DNA of 51,390 bases from an uncultured Collinsella sp. (lineage in GTDB: Bacteria; Actinomycetota; Coriobacteriia; Coriobacteriales; Coriobacteriaceae), in NCBI GenBank assembly GCA_934654765.1, contig CAKUGX010000002.1, positions 1-51,390 on the forward strand. Reading direction: 5' to 3'. The position numbers and the translations under genes are program-made. Of the stretch, positions 1-8,013 are shown piece by piece (within the stretch, counting starts at the first letter, position 1; each line of letters starts with the position of its first letter). The notes under the pieces were generated by a model. That model made no database searches, was not told the DNA's origin, and was given only the letters and a program-made list of their open reading frames with translations.

Positions 1-442
1 GGATCATCGTGTCGTACATCAGCTGGCACTCGTGCGCGACCGTCTCGGCCTGACCGCCCTCAAAGCCCTTAATCTCGTGCAACAGCTCCTTGGACTTTTT
101 GCGGTCCTCCTGGCCAACGTAATAGTTGAAGGCCTTGATCACCAGGTCGACGCGCTGCATCTTGGGCAGGTTGAGGCCCAGCAGCAGGTCGAACATTTCG
201 TCGGCGCGCTCGTGGTCCTCGCGCAGCAGATAGGAGTTCAGGCGCAGGTAGTCGCGGTTGTAGCGTGGGTACAGCATGCTGGTGAGTTTGCCGTCGAGCA
301 AACGATCGAACTCGTCCCACTGCTTGGCAGCCATAAGCTGCTGCAGACGCTTGAACGTGGTGCGTTTTTTGACGCTAAAGAACACCGACACGGCGATGCA
401 GATGATAACGACGGCGGTCCAGAGGGTGCGGGAATCGGGCAT
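1..442 (-). CDS. Membrane-anchored repeat-type (TPR-like) protein, partial
   Basis: The gene runs off the left edge, so only the first ~147 residues are seen. The ATG at 442 follows an AAGGA ribosome site at good spacing. An N-terminal hydrophobic stretch (residues 6-18, WTAVVIICIAVSVFF) would anchor the protein, followed by a cytoplasmic part rich in paired helices (LQQLMAAKQWDEFDRLLD, then LNSYLLREDHERADEMFDLL). Alternating helices of this kind are typical of TPR-like repeat proteins that act as scaffolds. No catalytic motif is visible and no exact family is recognised. A TATAAT hexamer lies upstream on the same strand at 498-503. Confidence 0.7.
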   Translation of the reverse strand, partial: MPDSRTLWTAVVIICIAVSVFFSVKKRTTFKRLQQLMAAKQWDEFDRLLDGKLTSMLYPRYNRDYLRLNSYLLREDHERADEMFDLLLGLNLPKMQRVDLVIKAFNYYVGQEDRKKSKELLHEIKGFEGGQAETVAHECQLMYDTMI

Positions 443-497
443 GTTAGGGTCCTTAGTCGCTCATAAAGCGAGCGGTATGACAACACGTACTAGATGT

Positions 498-503
498 ATT
501 ATA
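498..503 (-). promoter_or_regulatory. -10 hexamer upstream of the left-edge gene
   Basis: On the minus strand the sequence reads TATAAT, a perfect -10 box, about 55 nt upstream of the ATG at 442. No convincing -35 hexamer is seen at 16-18 bp. The short leader contains a CGCTC/GAGCG inverted repeat. Confidence 0.45.
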
Positions 504-605
504 CGCAGCGCGCAAGCAAACTAGCATAAAAGCTCATCGAGGCTGAGTGCCATCGCTCGCTGCGGTACACTTACCTAAAGTAAACCATGAAGGGAGACAT
601 TACCT

Positions 606-893
606 ATGAAGAAGATCGTTTTGGCTTGCGGTGCTGGCGCTGCTACTTCCACGCTCGTTGCCCAGAAGGTCGCTACTATGCTCGACGCCAACGGTTATGC
701 CGGCAAGTATGAGATCGTGCAGTGCGCCATCTCCGAGGCCAAGGACGCTTGCGACGAGGGCGCCGACCTGCTGATCGCCACTACCGTTGCCCCCGAGGGC
801 CTCACCTGCCCGTACGTGAGCGGCGTGCCCTTCATGACCGGCATGAACCGCGTTGCTGCCGAGAAGGCCGTCCTTGACGTTATGGCTCAGTAG
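606..893 (+). CDS. PTS sugar transporter EIIB subunit, galactitol/lactose-fructose type
   Basis: This 95-residue protein is a free-standing EIIB domain. The start MKKIVLACGAGAATSTL places Cys8 in a P-loop-like phosphocysteine motif, as in GatB-type EIIB proteins; the family takes phosphate from EIIA and passes it to a sugar bound to EIIC. No EIIA or EIIC gene is adjacent, so it is an orphan here and its sugar cannot be read from the locus. The ribosome site AAGGGAG lies just upstream, and a TACACT -10-like hexamer sits at 566-571. The next gene begins 11 nt after the stop, so the two are probably cotranscribed. Confidence 0.85.
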   Translation: MKKIVLACGAGAATSTLVAQKVATMLDANGYAGKYEIVQCAISEAKDACDEGADLLIATTVAPEGLTCPYVSGVPFMTGMNRVAAEKAVLDVMAQ

Positions 894-904
894 GCGCTGC
901 CTGT

Positions 905-1279
905 ATGAATGAGCAGAACGCCAATCCGGTCGAGCTCTTTGGCATGCGCGTTGCCCATGTGGGCATTAACGCCACCGACCCGGCAGACGCCCTGGAGATC
1001 GCGGAGCTGTTCTCGACGATGATGGGCCTGCCCGTTATCGAGACCCCCGTTTCGTACTTTAACGATTCGTTGGTCGAGATCATGAAGCAGAACGGTCGTG
1101 GCACCAAGGGCCACATCGGCTTTGCCGTTAACGACATCGATGCGGCCGAGAAGTGGTTTGCCGAGCGCGGGCTCGAGGTCAACGAGGAGTCGCGTGTGCT
1201 GCTGCCCGACGGCGGCACCAAGCTCGTGTACTTTAAGCGCGAGTTCGCCGGCTTCGCCGTGCACCTGTGCCGCGAGTAG
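905..1279 (+). CDS. VOC family (glyoxalase/dioxygenase fold) protein
   Basis: The 124 residues match one vicinal-oxygen-chelate module, with two beta-alpha-beta-beta-beta halves: VAHVGINATDPADALEIAEL at the start and GHIGFAVNDIDAAEKWFAERG in the second half, ending in AVHLCRE. His in VGI and the terminal Glu are at places where family members bind a metal. Members include glyoxalase I, epimerases and dioxygenases, and the reaction cannot be chosen from sequence alone. It follows the PTS EIIB gene by 11 nt, which hints at a role in sugar or aldehyde metabolism. A strong hairpin terminator follows at 1304-1335. Confidence 0.8.
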   Translation: MNEQNANPVELFGMRVAHVGINATDPADALEIAELFSTMMGLPVIETPVSYFNDSLVEIMKQNGRGTKGHIGFAVNDIDAAEKWFAERGLEVNEESRVLLPDGGTKLVYFKREFAGFAVHLCRE

Positions 1280-1303
1280 CGCACAGGCTGCTATAGCTAG
1301 CAA

Positions 1304-1335
1304 AAAGGGATAGGGCCGCATGGCCTTATCCCTTT
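1304..1335. terminator. Bidirectional hairpin terminator
   Basis: A 14-bp stem (AAAGGGATAGGGCC paired with GGCCTTATCCCTTT, one G-T pair) closes on the loop GCAT. It separates the rightward EIIB/VOC genes from the leftward kinase, with A/T-rich flanks on both sides, so it can serve both directions. Confidence 0.85.
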
Positions 1336-1354
1336 ATTTATGCCGAGGGGCTTT

Positions 1355-2581
1355 CTATCGTGGCAGGCGAATCGTAAAGCGGCTGCCGACGCCTTCGACT
1401 GAAGTCACGCCAATGACACCGCCATGGCTATCGACGATCCACTTGGCAATGGCAAGCCCCAGACCCGAGCCCTGCGCGCCGGCATCGCGCGCGTTGTCGG
1501 CGCGGTAGAACCGTTCAAACGCGTGAGCTGCGGATTCTTGGTTCATGCCGATACCCTCGTCCTCAACACTTATGTCAATCGTGCCCATGCCCGCATCGGG
1601 CGTTATGCCAAATGTGACGGTCGTTCCCGCATCCGAGTACTTGGCGGCGTTTTGCACGATCACGCGCAGAGCCTGCTTCACGAGCGCCACGTCAACGGGT
1701 GCGTCGCAGCGCGGGTCGCTGGCAAGTGCAGCGTCAAAGGCCGGCCGATACGTGTGCGCGGCATCGATCATCTGCGATTCCTCGCATACCTCGCCGACCA
1801 GTGCGGCCAGGTTAGTATTCGCACGCCGCAGGACCGTGCGCCCGGCATCGCCGCGCGCCAAAAACAGCAGCTGCTCCACGAGCTCCTGCATATGCTCGCT
1901 TTCGGCCTTGAGCGAGGCAATGGACTCTGCCAGCACGTCCGGGTCGTCTTTGCCCCAGCGGTCGAGCATGTTCACGTAGCCCTGAATCACCGCGATGGGC
2001 GTGCGCAGCTCGTGGCTCGCATCGTTGACAAAGCGCATCTGCTGCAGCTTGGCCTCTTGCATCTGGCGCAGTAGGCGGTTGAGTGCAACCTCGATGCTTG
2101 CCAGATCGGCGTCGCCGGTAGTGACGCTCGGCGAGTCGACGCTTGCGCGCTCGATGGCCTGCTCCAGTGTTTCCATCTTGCCGCCGGAGAGCTGCATGCG
2201 GCCGAGTTCGTCCACGCGCAGGGCCAGATCGTTGAGCGGCGCCATGGTGCGGCGCACGCGGCGGGCGCCGCCGAGCATGTTGAGCACGCTGATGACCTGC
2301 CAACTCACAACGACAAGGTAGAGAGGCCATAGCGCGACGAGGTCCTGCGCGAGGGGGAAAGTCTTGGTGGTACGCGCAAGCTCGACGGTATAGGTGAGCG
2401 TTGTCAGGTCCCAGCCGCGCGCGGGCGTCAGCGACATGCTGCGAACGGCGGCGCCGGGGATCCATCCCGCGGTAAACGCGCCATCGGGCAGCGTCTGGTT
2501 GTATCCATAGACGAGGATCGCCGCCGCAATAACCAACAGTAACAGATCGAGCCAGATGTGGCTCATCAAGCGGCGCCACAT
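1355..2581 (-). CDS. Sensor histidine kinase (HAMP-HisKA-HATPase)
   Basis: The ATG at 2581 is chosen because TGGAG lies 5 nt upstream; longer open frame upstream overlaps the response regulator in another frame and is not protein-like. In the 408-residue product, TM1 (7-27) and TM2 (80-103) enclose a ~50-residue outside loop. A HAMP-like linker follows, then the phosphorylation site FVNDASHELRTP with His190, an N box (NAAKYSDAG), a G1 box (DEGIGMN) and a G2 box (GSGLGLAIAKWIVDSHGG). It lies downstream of its response regulator with 52 nt between them, in the same transcript. The stimulus is unknown; the short sensor loop has no recognised domain. Confidence 0.93.
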   Translation of the reverse strand: MWRRLMSHIWLDLLLLVIAAAILVYGYNQTLPDGAFTAGWIPGAAVRSMSLTPARGWDLTTLTYTVELARTTKTFPLAQDLVALWPLYLVVVSWQVISVLNMLGGARRVRRTMAPLNDLALRVDELGRMQLSGGKMETLEQAIERASVDSPSVTTGDADLASIEVALNRLLRQMQEAKLQQMRFVNDASHELRTPIAVIQGYVNMLDRWGKDDPDVLAESIASLKAESEHMQELVEQLLFLARGDAGRTVLRRANTNLAALVGEVCEESQMIDAAHTYRPAFDAALASDPRCDAPVDVALVKQALRVIVQNAAKYSDAGTTVTFGITPDAGMGTIDISVEDEGIGMNQESAAHAFERFYRADNARDAGAQGSGLGLAIAKWIVDSHGGVIGVTSVEGVGSRFTIRLPR

Positions 2582-2633
2582 ATAGCTCCAGTTGATGGCG
2601 CGGGCGATGGAGGTGACGCGCTTGGTCTCGGCG

Positions 2634-3419
2634 TTACGCGCGGCAGACATAGCCCACCCCGCGCACGGTCTGGATGATGCGGGCGCCGCCGGCGTCCTCG
2701 ATCTTGGCGCGCAGGTGCGCGATGTGCACGTCGACGTTGTTGGTGTCACCCACGTATTCGTAGCCCAGTGCTTCGTGCGCGATGCGCTCGCGCGTGAGCA
2801 CGGTCTCGGCATGCGCCATACGCAGGGCGAGGACATCGAACTCGCGGGCCGTGAGCGCGATGGGCGAGCCGCCGACCGTGACTTCGCGGCGGTCGGGGTC
2901 GAGCGCAACCGAGCCCACGGCGAGCGCAGCGGGGGAGGGCGCGGCGGAAGCCTGGGCCGAGTCGCCGACCGGGAGCATCGCAGCGGCTCCGGCGCCCGCG
3001 CCGCCTGCCGTGCCCGCCCCAGTACCGGCGCCGCCAACGCCCGAAGCCGCTCGCACGGCTTCCGAGCGCTTCAGTGCCACGCGGATCCGTGCGAACAGCT
3101 CCTCAATCGCAAACGGCTTGGTCAGGTAATCGTCGGCGCCGGCATCGAGCCCGGCCACCTTGTCCATCACGGCATCGCGCGCGGTGACCATAATCACCGG
3201 CACATCCTTGTGCTTGCGGACGCGCCGCAGCACCTCCATGCCGTTGAGCTGCGGCAACAGCACGTCGAGCAGAATCAGATCGTAGTCGCGCTCCAGCGCC
3301 AGGTCCACGGCAGTGCGGCCATCGGCGGCGTGTTCCACCTGGTAGCCCTCGTGCTCCAGCTCGAGCGTCACAAAGCGGGCGATTTTCTCCTCGTCCTCTA
3401 CGATCAAGATCCGTGCCAT
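2634..3419 (-). CDS. OmpR-family response regulator with long Ala/Gly/Pro linker
   Basis: Residues 1-~120 form a receiver: acidic pair near E8-E11, phospho-acceptor Asp52 in LILLDVLLPQ, Thr in VTARD and Lys in DYLTKPFA. Residues ~165-261 form a winged-helix DNA-binding domain (LTAREFDVLALRMAH, then VHIAHLRAKI and VRGVGYVCRA). The two are joined by an unusually long ~40-residue linker made largely of Ala, Gly and Thr, so the 261-residue length exceeds the usual ~230. It pairs with the kinase directly downstream. Targets are unknown. Confidence 0.95.
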   Translation of the reverse strand: MARILIVEDEEKIARFVTLELEHEGYQVEHAADGRTAVDLALERDYDLILLDVLLPQLNGMEVLRRVRKHKDVPVIMVTARDAVMDKVAGLDAGADDYLTKPFAIEELFARIRVALKRSEAVRAASGVGGAGTGAGTAGGAGAGAAAMLPVGDSAQASAAPSPAALAVGSVALDPDRREVTVGGSPIALTAREFDVLALRMAHAETVLTRERIAHEALGYEYVGDTNNVDVHIAHLRAKIEDAGGARIIQTVRGVGYVCRA

Positions 3420-3437
3420 GCGTGCCCCCGTCTGCGA

Positions 3438-3980
3438 TTACTTGTCGTCGTTCAGATTTTGCTTGATGTCGTCCGCGGCGTCGGCGGCGTGATTCATAAG
3501 GTTGTTGATGCTGCCGGGCACGTCGCCGTCGCTGTCGATGCGGTAGCGCATGCCAAAGAACAGGCCAATCAGCATCAGCCATATCGTGGCGCCCCAGGCA
3601 AACAGCGCGACGATGGGGATCAGGATGGGAATGTTGAGGATGATCGCATCGCGCCGCGTGGCGATAAACTTGGTGTCCAGACTCAGGCGGAAGAGCTTTT
3701 TGAGGTACTCCCACACGCTGTCCATCTTCTTGGAGAAGTCGGTCTTTTCGCTCGACTTTTCGTAGGCGGCCTGCGCGGCGACCATTTCGGCCGAGGGCTC
3801 ATCGACTGGCGCGGACTCGGTGGCGGCATGCGCCGACGTGGTCTGGGTCTTGCCCTGCGACTCGAGCCAAATGATGGCATCCAAAACGTTACCGTCGGCA
3901 GCGTCGAGCGCCGCCTTGGCATCGGTGTAGCTCACGTTGCACTTGGTGCGGATGGTTTCAACTTTTTCGAGGTCGTCCAT
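3438..3980 (-). CDS. DUF4342 (UBA-like) membrane protein
   Basis: The 180-residue product opens with a UBA/EF-Ts-like helical module, VETIRTKCNVSYTDAKAALD then GNVLDAIIWLES, which matches DUF4342. A linker, an amphipathic Lys-rich stretch and one long hydrophobic hairpin (IILNIPILIPIVALFAWGA and IWLMLIGLFFGMRY) follow, ending in an acidic tail. It begins the minus-strand transcript that continues 18 nt later into the response regulator, which suggests involvement in the same response. The biochemical role of DUF4342 is not known to me. Confidence 0.8.
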   Translation of the reverse strand: MDDLEKVETIRTKCNVSYTDAKAALDAADGNVLDAIIWLESQGKTQTTSAHAATESAPVDEPSAEMVAAQAAYEKSSEKTDFSKKMDSVWEYLKKLFRLSLDTKFIATRRDAIILNIPILIPIVALFAWGATIWLMLIGLFFGMRYRIDSDGDVPGSINNLMNHAADAADDIKQNLNDDK

Positions 3981-4601
3981 GACCTGTCCTTTCGTTCGAT
4001 GGGCGCGACGCCGGGCGAACTGCCCGGGCGCGAGCGCTGCGTTCGGCGGCCTGCGTTGCGCGGCGCCGCCCCGCCCTTGGTCGAACTCTATAGTGCAGGT
4101 TATAGATTAAGCGATTCTTGAGCCAAGATTAATGTTGGATGAGTTTTTGGGTGGCGGTGGGAAAAGTATTAGACCTCGATAACGGGGGATGGTGAGCCGA
4201 TGACAAGCCGGCGGCAGAAATGGGATAAGCAAGGCGAACGGATCATATGGATCAAAATCGCGTTGCAAAAGTATGAGTTTCACATATGGATGTTATTGGG
4301 TGCGTGGGCCACCGCACGGCAGCCATGGAAGGACCTTAATATTACTTAGGCATGCGGCATTTGACGCCAGTCCTAATTGAAAGGCCAAGGGTAAATGGCT
4401 CCATGGGCAAGTGATTCTGTTTGCTAATGACCGAAAGCACCAATCCGTCATGTTGATTAAGGTTTCTGTTTGCTTGCATGGTTTGCTAACTGCTAAAAGG
4501 TTGACCGATTGACTGTTTATGGCATCGTTAGTCGTCGGTGTTTTGTAACATTAATTTAAAATAGCTGCAGTGGCTGAATGAATATAGACAAAGGACTATC
4601 A
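3981..4601. other. Intergenic stretch with falling GC content
   Basis: About 620 bp without a convincing gene. The first 100 bp are GC-rich; from ~4085 the sequence turns A/T-rich and codon-like bias disappears. A 49-codon frame on the plus strand starting at 4200 has no good ribosome site and no recognisable product. The change in composition marks the left edge of a probable acquired patch that continues to ~5700. Confidence 0.5.
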
Positions 4602-5123
4602 ATGGAGTGCAACTGGATTTACTTCCCATTAAACGGTCGTCCGCCGCAGTCGTTAATGGACGTTGTAAAAGCTGTAAATAAAAATATTGAGCAGATTCGT
4701 TCTGATAAGAACAGTGAGCACAGCGATAACGTGCTCCGAATTTTGGAGTTCGATTTGAAGCAATTTGGTTTCGATGTTGAGGCGGGGAAAAAGAAAAACG
4801 AGAAACTATCGATGCCAGTGTTGTATGGGGAGAAAGGCTTAATTGATAAAGCTTTTGAGGTCGATGCCGTCCATAGGGACACTAACACGATAGTGGAGAT
4901 TGAGGCCGGGCGCGCTGTCGCGAACAACCAGTTTCTGAAGGATTTTTTTGAAGCGTGCATGATACAGGATGCAGCATATCTTTGTGTAGTCGTTCGTAAT
5001 GTGTACAAGAGTGGTAACAACTCAAGCAGAGACTACGAAAGGGTCGTAACTTTTTTCAAAACATTGTATGCAAGCGGGCGCATGCCTGTTCCGTTAAAAG
5101 GCATTATGGTTATCGGGTACTAA
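4602..5123 (+). CDS. Orphan PD-(D/E)XK-like protein, possible restriction-endonuclease relative
   Basis: The ATG at 4602 has an AAAGGA ribosome site seven nt upstream; an in-frame ATG at 4578 lacks one. The 173-residue product has the pattern FEVDAV (Asp88), TIVEIEAG (Glu99-Ile-Glu101), then a helix (FLKDFFEACMI) and a strand (AAYLCVVVRNV). Asp followed ~11 residues later by Glu-X-Glu is the active-site arrangement of BamHI-type enzymes in the PD-(D/E)XK fold. No methyltransferase is nearby, so a classical restriction-modification system is not evident. Codon use is A/T-rich compared with neighbours, suggesting acquisition. The family call is from motif pattern only. Confidence 0.55.
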   Translation: MECNWIYFPLNGRPPQSLMDVVKAVNKNIEQIRSDKNSEHSDNVLRILEFDLKQFGFDVEAGKKKNEKLSMPVLYGEKGLIDKAFEVDAVHRDTNTIVEIEAGRAVANNQFLKDFFEACMIQDAAYLCVVVRNVYKSGNNSSRDYERVVTFFKTLYASGRMPVPLKGIMVIGY

Positions 5124-5276
5124 CTGCAGTGGTTCTTTCGGTTTTGGAATAGTTCCGCGTGTAACTATTTGTGTATCGGGCACATGGTGACTTGGGCAGC
5201 GGCTCGGACTCAGCGGATGCGAACAGCATGTATGCGGCAAGGTTTTCAAATTGTTTTAGAGGAAAACCTCTGCTGC

Positions 5277-5588
5277 TCAGTCAGCATTCGGCACCCTTCC
5301 CAACGCACGTATGATTAGCTTTTGAGATCGCTTCTGCTCTCTAATGGCGGCCGCAAGAGCCCTTCGACGTTCGATTTTGGCTTGCAGCTCATCAACCTTT
5401 GTAGCGGGTACATAGTCACTTTTGACCTTGTCGCCGACTCGATAGTTGAGATAGCAGTATTCGTGGCCCTTTATGTTTCGCATGCGGATGCTGCCCTTTG
5501 GAAGGAGACTGATTTCCTGCTCCATGAGGCCCAAGAGGCGGCTCGAGCGTGCATATTCCTCTTCTAGGACATCTTCTAAGACGGACAT
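5277..5588 (-). CDS. Small unknown protein behind an operator-like palindrome
   Basis: The ATG at 5588 follows a perfect AAAGGAGG ribosome site, so the longer open frame to 5717 is discarded. The 103-residue product has an N-terminal helix (VLEDVLEEEYARSSRLLGLM), a central beta-like segment (LPKGSIRMRNIKGHEYCYLNYR then VKSDYVP) and a charged C-terminal helix (VDELQAKIERRRALAAAIRE). The central segment resembles small conserved proteins I cannot name. It converges with the PD-(D/E)XK-like gene. A 12-bp perfect inverted repeat surrounds its likely promoter. Confidence 0.7.
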   Translation of the reverse strand: MSVLEDVLEEEYARSSRLLGLMEQEISLLPKGSIRMRNIKGHEYCYLNYRVGDKVKSDYVPATKVDELQAKIERRRALAAAIREQKRSQKLIIRALGRVPNAD

Positions 5589-5606
5589 GGAGCCTCCTTT
5601 CCGAGT

Positions 5607-5650
5607 AGTTACCCTACATTCTATCAAATGCATTAAATTGTAGGGTAACT
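5607..5650 (-). promoter_or_regulatory. Operator-like perfect inverted repeat over a promoter
   Basis: The arms AGTTACCCTACA (5607-5618) and TGTAGGGTAACT (5639-5650) are exact inverse copies separated by 20 bp. Read on the minus strand, TAGAAT, a good -10 hexamer, sits inside the spacer next to the downstream arm. A dimeric repressor bound here would block the promoter of the gene starting at 5588. Self-regulation is inference. Confidence 0.65.
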
Positions 5651-5747
5651 CAAGCATGTTCGCACGACATGTGACACTTAACCTGCCGCCTTGCTCTGTC
5701 GTGGCGGTGTGAATCAAAGCAACGACCCTCTAAGGAGTTCGATATCG

Positions 5748-5987
5748 ATGAGTGATAACACCAAGCATCTCGCAAAGAAGTGCGTCAAGAACGCGGGGCC
5801 GTGCCTCGCGCTGTGCCTTGCCGGCGCAACGGTCGCGCTGCTGGCTGTTCTGGGGCCGTTTGATGTGCTCCGAAGTGCCAGTTCTCTGCATGTTTGCATG
5901 GCTCTTGCCGGCGCCATGATGACCGGCGGCGTGCTCGATCTGATTTTTTGGGTGTTTGACCCGTTTGGATGGAAGAACGAGGGGTAA
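5748..5987 (+). CDS. Small two-helix membrane protein
   Basis: The ATG at 5748 follows TAAGGAG; upstream in-frame codons are ignored. The 79-residue product has two hydrophobic helices (ALCLAGATVALLAVLGPF and VCMALAGAMMTGGVLDLIFWVF) with a Lys-rich start and a short polar end. No family is recognised. It stands alone, with the metallophosphoesterase starting 85 nt downstream. Confidence 0.65.
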   Translation: MSDNTKHLAKKCVKNAGPCLALCLAGATVALLAVLGPFDVLRSASSLHVCMALAGAMMTGGVLDLIFWVFDPFGWKNEG

Positions 5988-6072
5988 GCCCTAAGGGATG
6001 GAAGGGCTGGAACGGTTGGCTTAGTGATCGTGCAGAATGTGGACTAGCGACTTACAGGGAAGTGGTGATCCG

Positions 6073-6813
6073 ATGACGGTCTATGTGACGGGCGATATTC
6101 ACGGCGGCCTCGACATGCAAAAGCTGCGCGATTGGGATCTTGGGGATAGCCTGACGAGTGACGACTATCTCATCATTGCCGGCGACTTTGGCTTTCCGTG
6201 GGATTTCTCTGCCGAGGAATGTGCTGACATCGCTTGGCTGGAGTCGCGCCCCTATACCGTGCTGTTCGTCGACGGCAACCACGAACGCTACGACCATTGG
6301 GCGGAGCGCCCCATGGAGCTGTGGCATGGTGGGTTGACGCAGCGTCTGTCGGACACCTCGCCCATACGGCGCCTGACGCGCGGCGAGGTTTTTGAGCTCG
6401 ACGGCTCAACGGTCTTTACCATGGGCGGCGCCACGAGCGTGGACAAGGAATACCGCATTCCGTATTCCAGCTGGTGGCCGCAGGAACTGCCGGACGAGCG
6501 CAACTTTGAGGAGGCGCGGACAAAGCTCGACGGCGTGGGCTGGAAGGTCGACTACGTGATCACCCACACCTGCTCTACGCGCATGCTTTCGCCCACGCTC
6601 TATCCGGGGCCCGGCTGGAATTGCCCTGCCGTTGATCGGCTTACGGCATTTTTCGATGAGCTGGAAGACCGCTTGGACTACAGGCGCTGGTACTACGGGC
6701 ATTTTCATCGAGATGCCAACCCGGCCGAGCGTCATACCGTGCTCTACAACTGCATCGTTCGCTTGGGCGACGAACTCCAGCCCTGGGATGTTGCGCAGGG
6801 GTGGGGTGCCTGA
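6073..6813 (+). CDS. Calcineurin-like metallophosphoesterase
   Basis: The ATG at 6073 gives a product starting at the first strand of the fold (MTVYVTGDIHGG); an upstream ATG at 6037 would add 12 residues unlike the family. Metal-binding motifs occur in order: GDIHGG, GDFGFPW, DGNHERYD, a later His in VITHTCS, and YGHFHRD. These are the ligands of the two-metal phosphoesterase site. Substrates of the family range from proteins to nucleotides and cannot be predicted here. It is 246 residues, a typical length. Its stop abuts the stop of the convergent gluQ gene. Confidence 0.92.
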   Translation: MTVYVTGDIHGGLDMQKLRDWDLGDSLTSDDYLIIAGDFGFPWDFSAEECADIAWLESRPYTVLFVDGNHERYDHWAERPMELWHGGLTQRLSDTSPIRRLTRGEVFELDGSTVFTMGGATSVDKEYRIPYSSWWPQELPDERNFEEARTKLDGVGWKVDYVITHTCSTRMLSPTLYPGPGWNCPAVDRLTAFFDELEDRLDYRRWYYGHFHRDANPAERHTVLYNCIVRLGDELQPWDVAQGWGA

Positions 6814-7833
6814 TTACTCAGCCGTTACGGTGATGTTCTCCCTGTGCTTGCGGATAACATCCCAGCTAAAGTGCTCGACCAGCCGCTCGGCAGAGCGCGG
6901 CGTGGTATCCGGCGCGATGCCCGTTTGCCCGGCGAGCCAGCCCAGCAGCGCTTCGGGCGTGCCAAAGCGGGCGCGGAGTTCGCCCAGGTCCAGATCGCGG
7001 TCTCGTTTGGAAAGGCGGCGGCCGTCCGGTGCCATGAGCAGCGGAATATGTGCGTAGTGCGGCGTGGGCAGTCCCAACAGGTGCTGCAGATAGATCTGGC
7101 GCGGCGTGGACCCCAGCAGGTCGCATCCGCGCACGACCTCGGTGACGCCCATGGCAGCGTCGTCGACCACCACGGCTAGCTGATAGGCAAACACGCCGTC
7201 GCTGCGGCGCACCAAAAAGTCGCCGCACTCGGTGGCGAGTGCTTCGCATTGGGCGCCGTACGTGCGATCCACAAATTCGATCACGTCGTCTGCGAGGTCG
7301 TCGACGGTGGGCACGCGCAGACGTGTGGCCGGGGCGCGCAGGGCGCTGCGGCGGGCCACCTCCTCGGCCGAAAGACTTCGGCAGGCGCCACGGTAGATGG
7401 GCGTGCCGTCGCTCGCGTGCGGTGCACTCGCGGCGTGGAGCTCGGCGCGTGTGCAAAAGCAGGGATAGGTGAGGCCGGCGTCTTTCAGCCGGCGCAAGGC
7501 GCTCTCGTACAGGTCTAGGCGGTCGTGCTGGTAGTAGGGGCCTTCGTCCCACTCCAGCCCCAGCCAGGCCAGGTCGTCAATCAATTGAGTGGCAAGTTCG
7601 GGGCGCTTGCAGCGATCGTCCAGGTCCTCAATGCGCAACACAATGCTGCCGCCCTGGCTGCGGGCCGAAAGCCACGCGCACAGGCAGCTGAACACGTTGC
7701 CCAGGTGCATACGGCCCGAGGGCGACGGGGCAAAGCGCCCCACGACGGGGGTGGGGGCGGGGACGAGCTTGCTGTTGGTCGCCGTTGACGTGGCCACGGC
7801 GGGCGTTGCTATGTTGCGTGCGTTGATATCCAT
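6814..7833 (-). CDS. gluQ: Glutamyl-Q tRNA(Asp) synthetase-like protein
   Basis: This truncated GluRS paralogue in its family joins Glu to queuosine at position 34 of tRNA(Asp). The 339-residue product has the class I signature RFAPSPSGRMHLGN (33-46), a Cys-X-Cys...Tyr...Cys zinc pattern (CFCTRAEL, YRGACR) and a KMSKS-like RLSKRDRD. It lacks the C-terminal anticodon-binding domain of GluRS, as expected for GluQ. The N-terminus has a ~25-residue Ala/Thr-rich extension. The ATG at 7833 has no ribosome site but lies 7 nt after a TATACT box, suggesting leaderless translation. Confidence 0.88.
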   Translation of the reverse strand: MDINARNIATPAVATSTATNSKLVPAPTPVVGRFAPSPSGRMHLGNVFSCLCAWLSARSQGGSIVLRIEDLDDRCKRPELATQLIDDLAWLGLEWDEGPYYQHDRLDLYESALRRLKDAGLTYPCFCTRAELHAASAPHASDGTPIYRGACRSLSAEEVARRSALRAPATRLRVPTVDDLADDVIEFVDRTYGAQCEALATECGDFLVRRSDGVFAYQLAVVVDDAAMGVTEVVRGCDLLGSTPRQIYLQHLLGLPTPHYAHIPLLMAPDGRRLSKRDRDLDLGELRARFGTPEALLGWLAGQTGIAPDTTPRSAERLVEHFSWDVIRKHRENITVTAE

Positions 7834-7840
7834 GCGGACG

Positions 7841-7846
7841 AGTATA
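7841..7846 (-). promoter_or_regulatory. -10 box placed for a leaderless gluQ mRNA
   Basis: Minus strand TATACT is followed by seven nt and then the ATG of gluQ, so transcription would begin at or next to the start codon. No Shine-Dalgarno site is present. The -35 region is not recognisable. Confidence 0.5.
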
Positions 7847-7979
7847 GCGCGGGGTGAGGTGAGGGGAGGTGTCGTCGATGCTCGCAAGTTGCCGATGCCG
7901 CGTGTTGTGCGCGGCGGGCACCGACTCAACACCTCGATTACCGCCCCAAGCTCAGCCCCTTCAATCCCTCAAACGACAG

Positions 7980-8013
7980 AAACCCCGGCAGCTCTTCGCA
8001 ACTGCCGGGGTTT
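7980..8013. terminator. Strong GC-rich hairpin
   Basis: The 12-bp perfect stem AAACCCCGGCAG / CTGCCGGGGTTT has a 10-nt loop. The T-run is short on both sides. It lies in a ~518-bp gene-free region (7834-8351) that otherwise holds the repeat at 8204-8238 and no credible gene, so it may end an unseen short transcript or be a palindromic repeat. Confidence 0.55.

Noticed and set aside
1355..3037. A 560-codon kinase frame running into the response regulator
   Set aside because: The upstream part is an out-of-frame shadow of the regulator; a good ribosome site supports the ATG at 2581.
4200..4349. A 49-codon plus-strand frame in the intergenic stretch
   Set aside because: Trp-rich, no clear ribosome site, no family; composition does not favour coding.
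4602..5588. A complete restriction-modification system
   Set aside because: No methyltransferase or specificity subunit is present in the flanking kilobases; only a nuclease-like pattern is seen.
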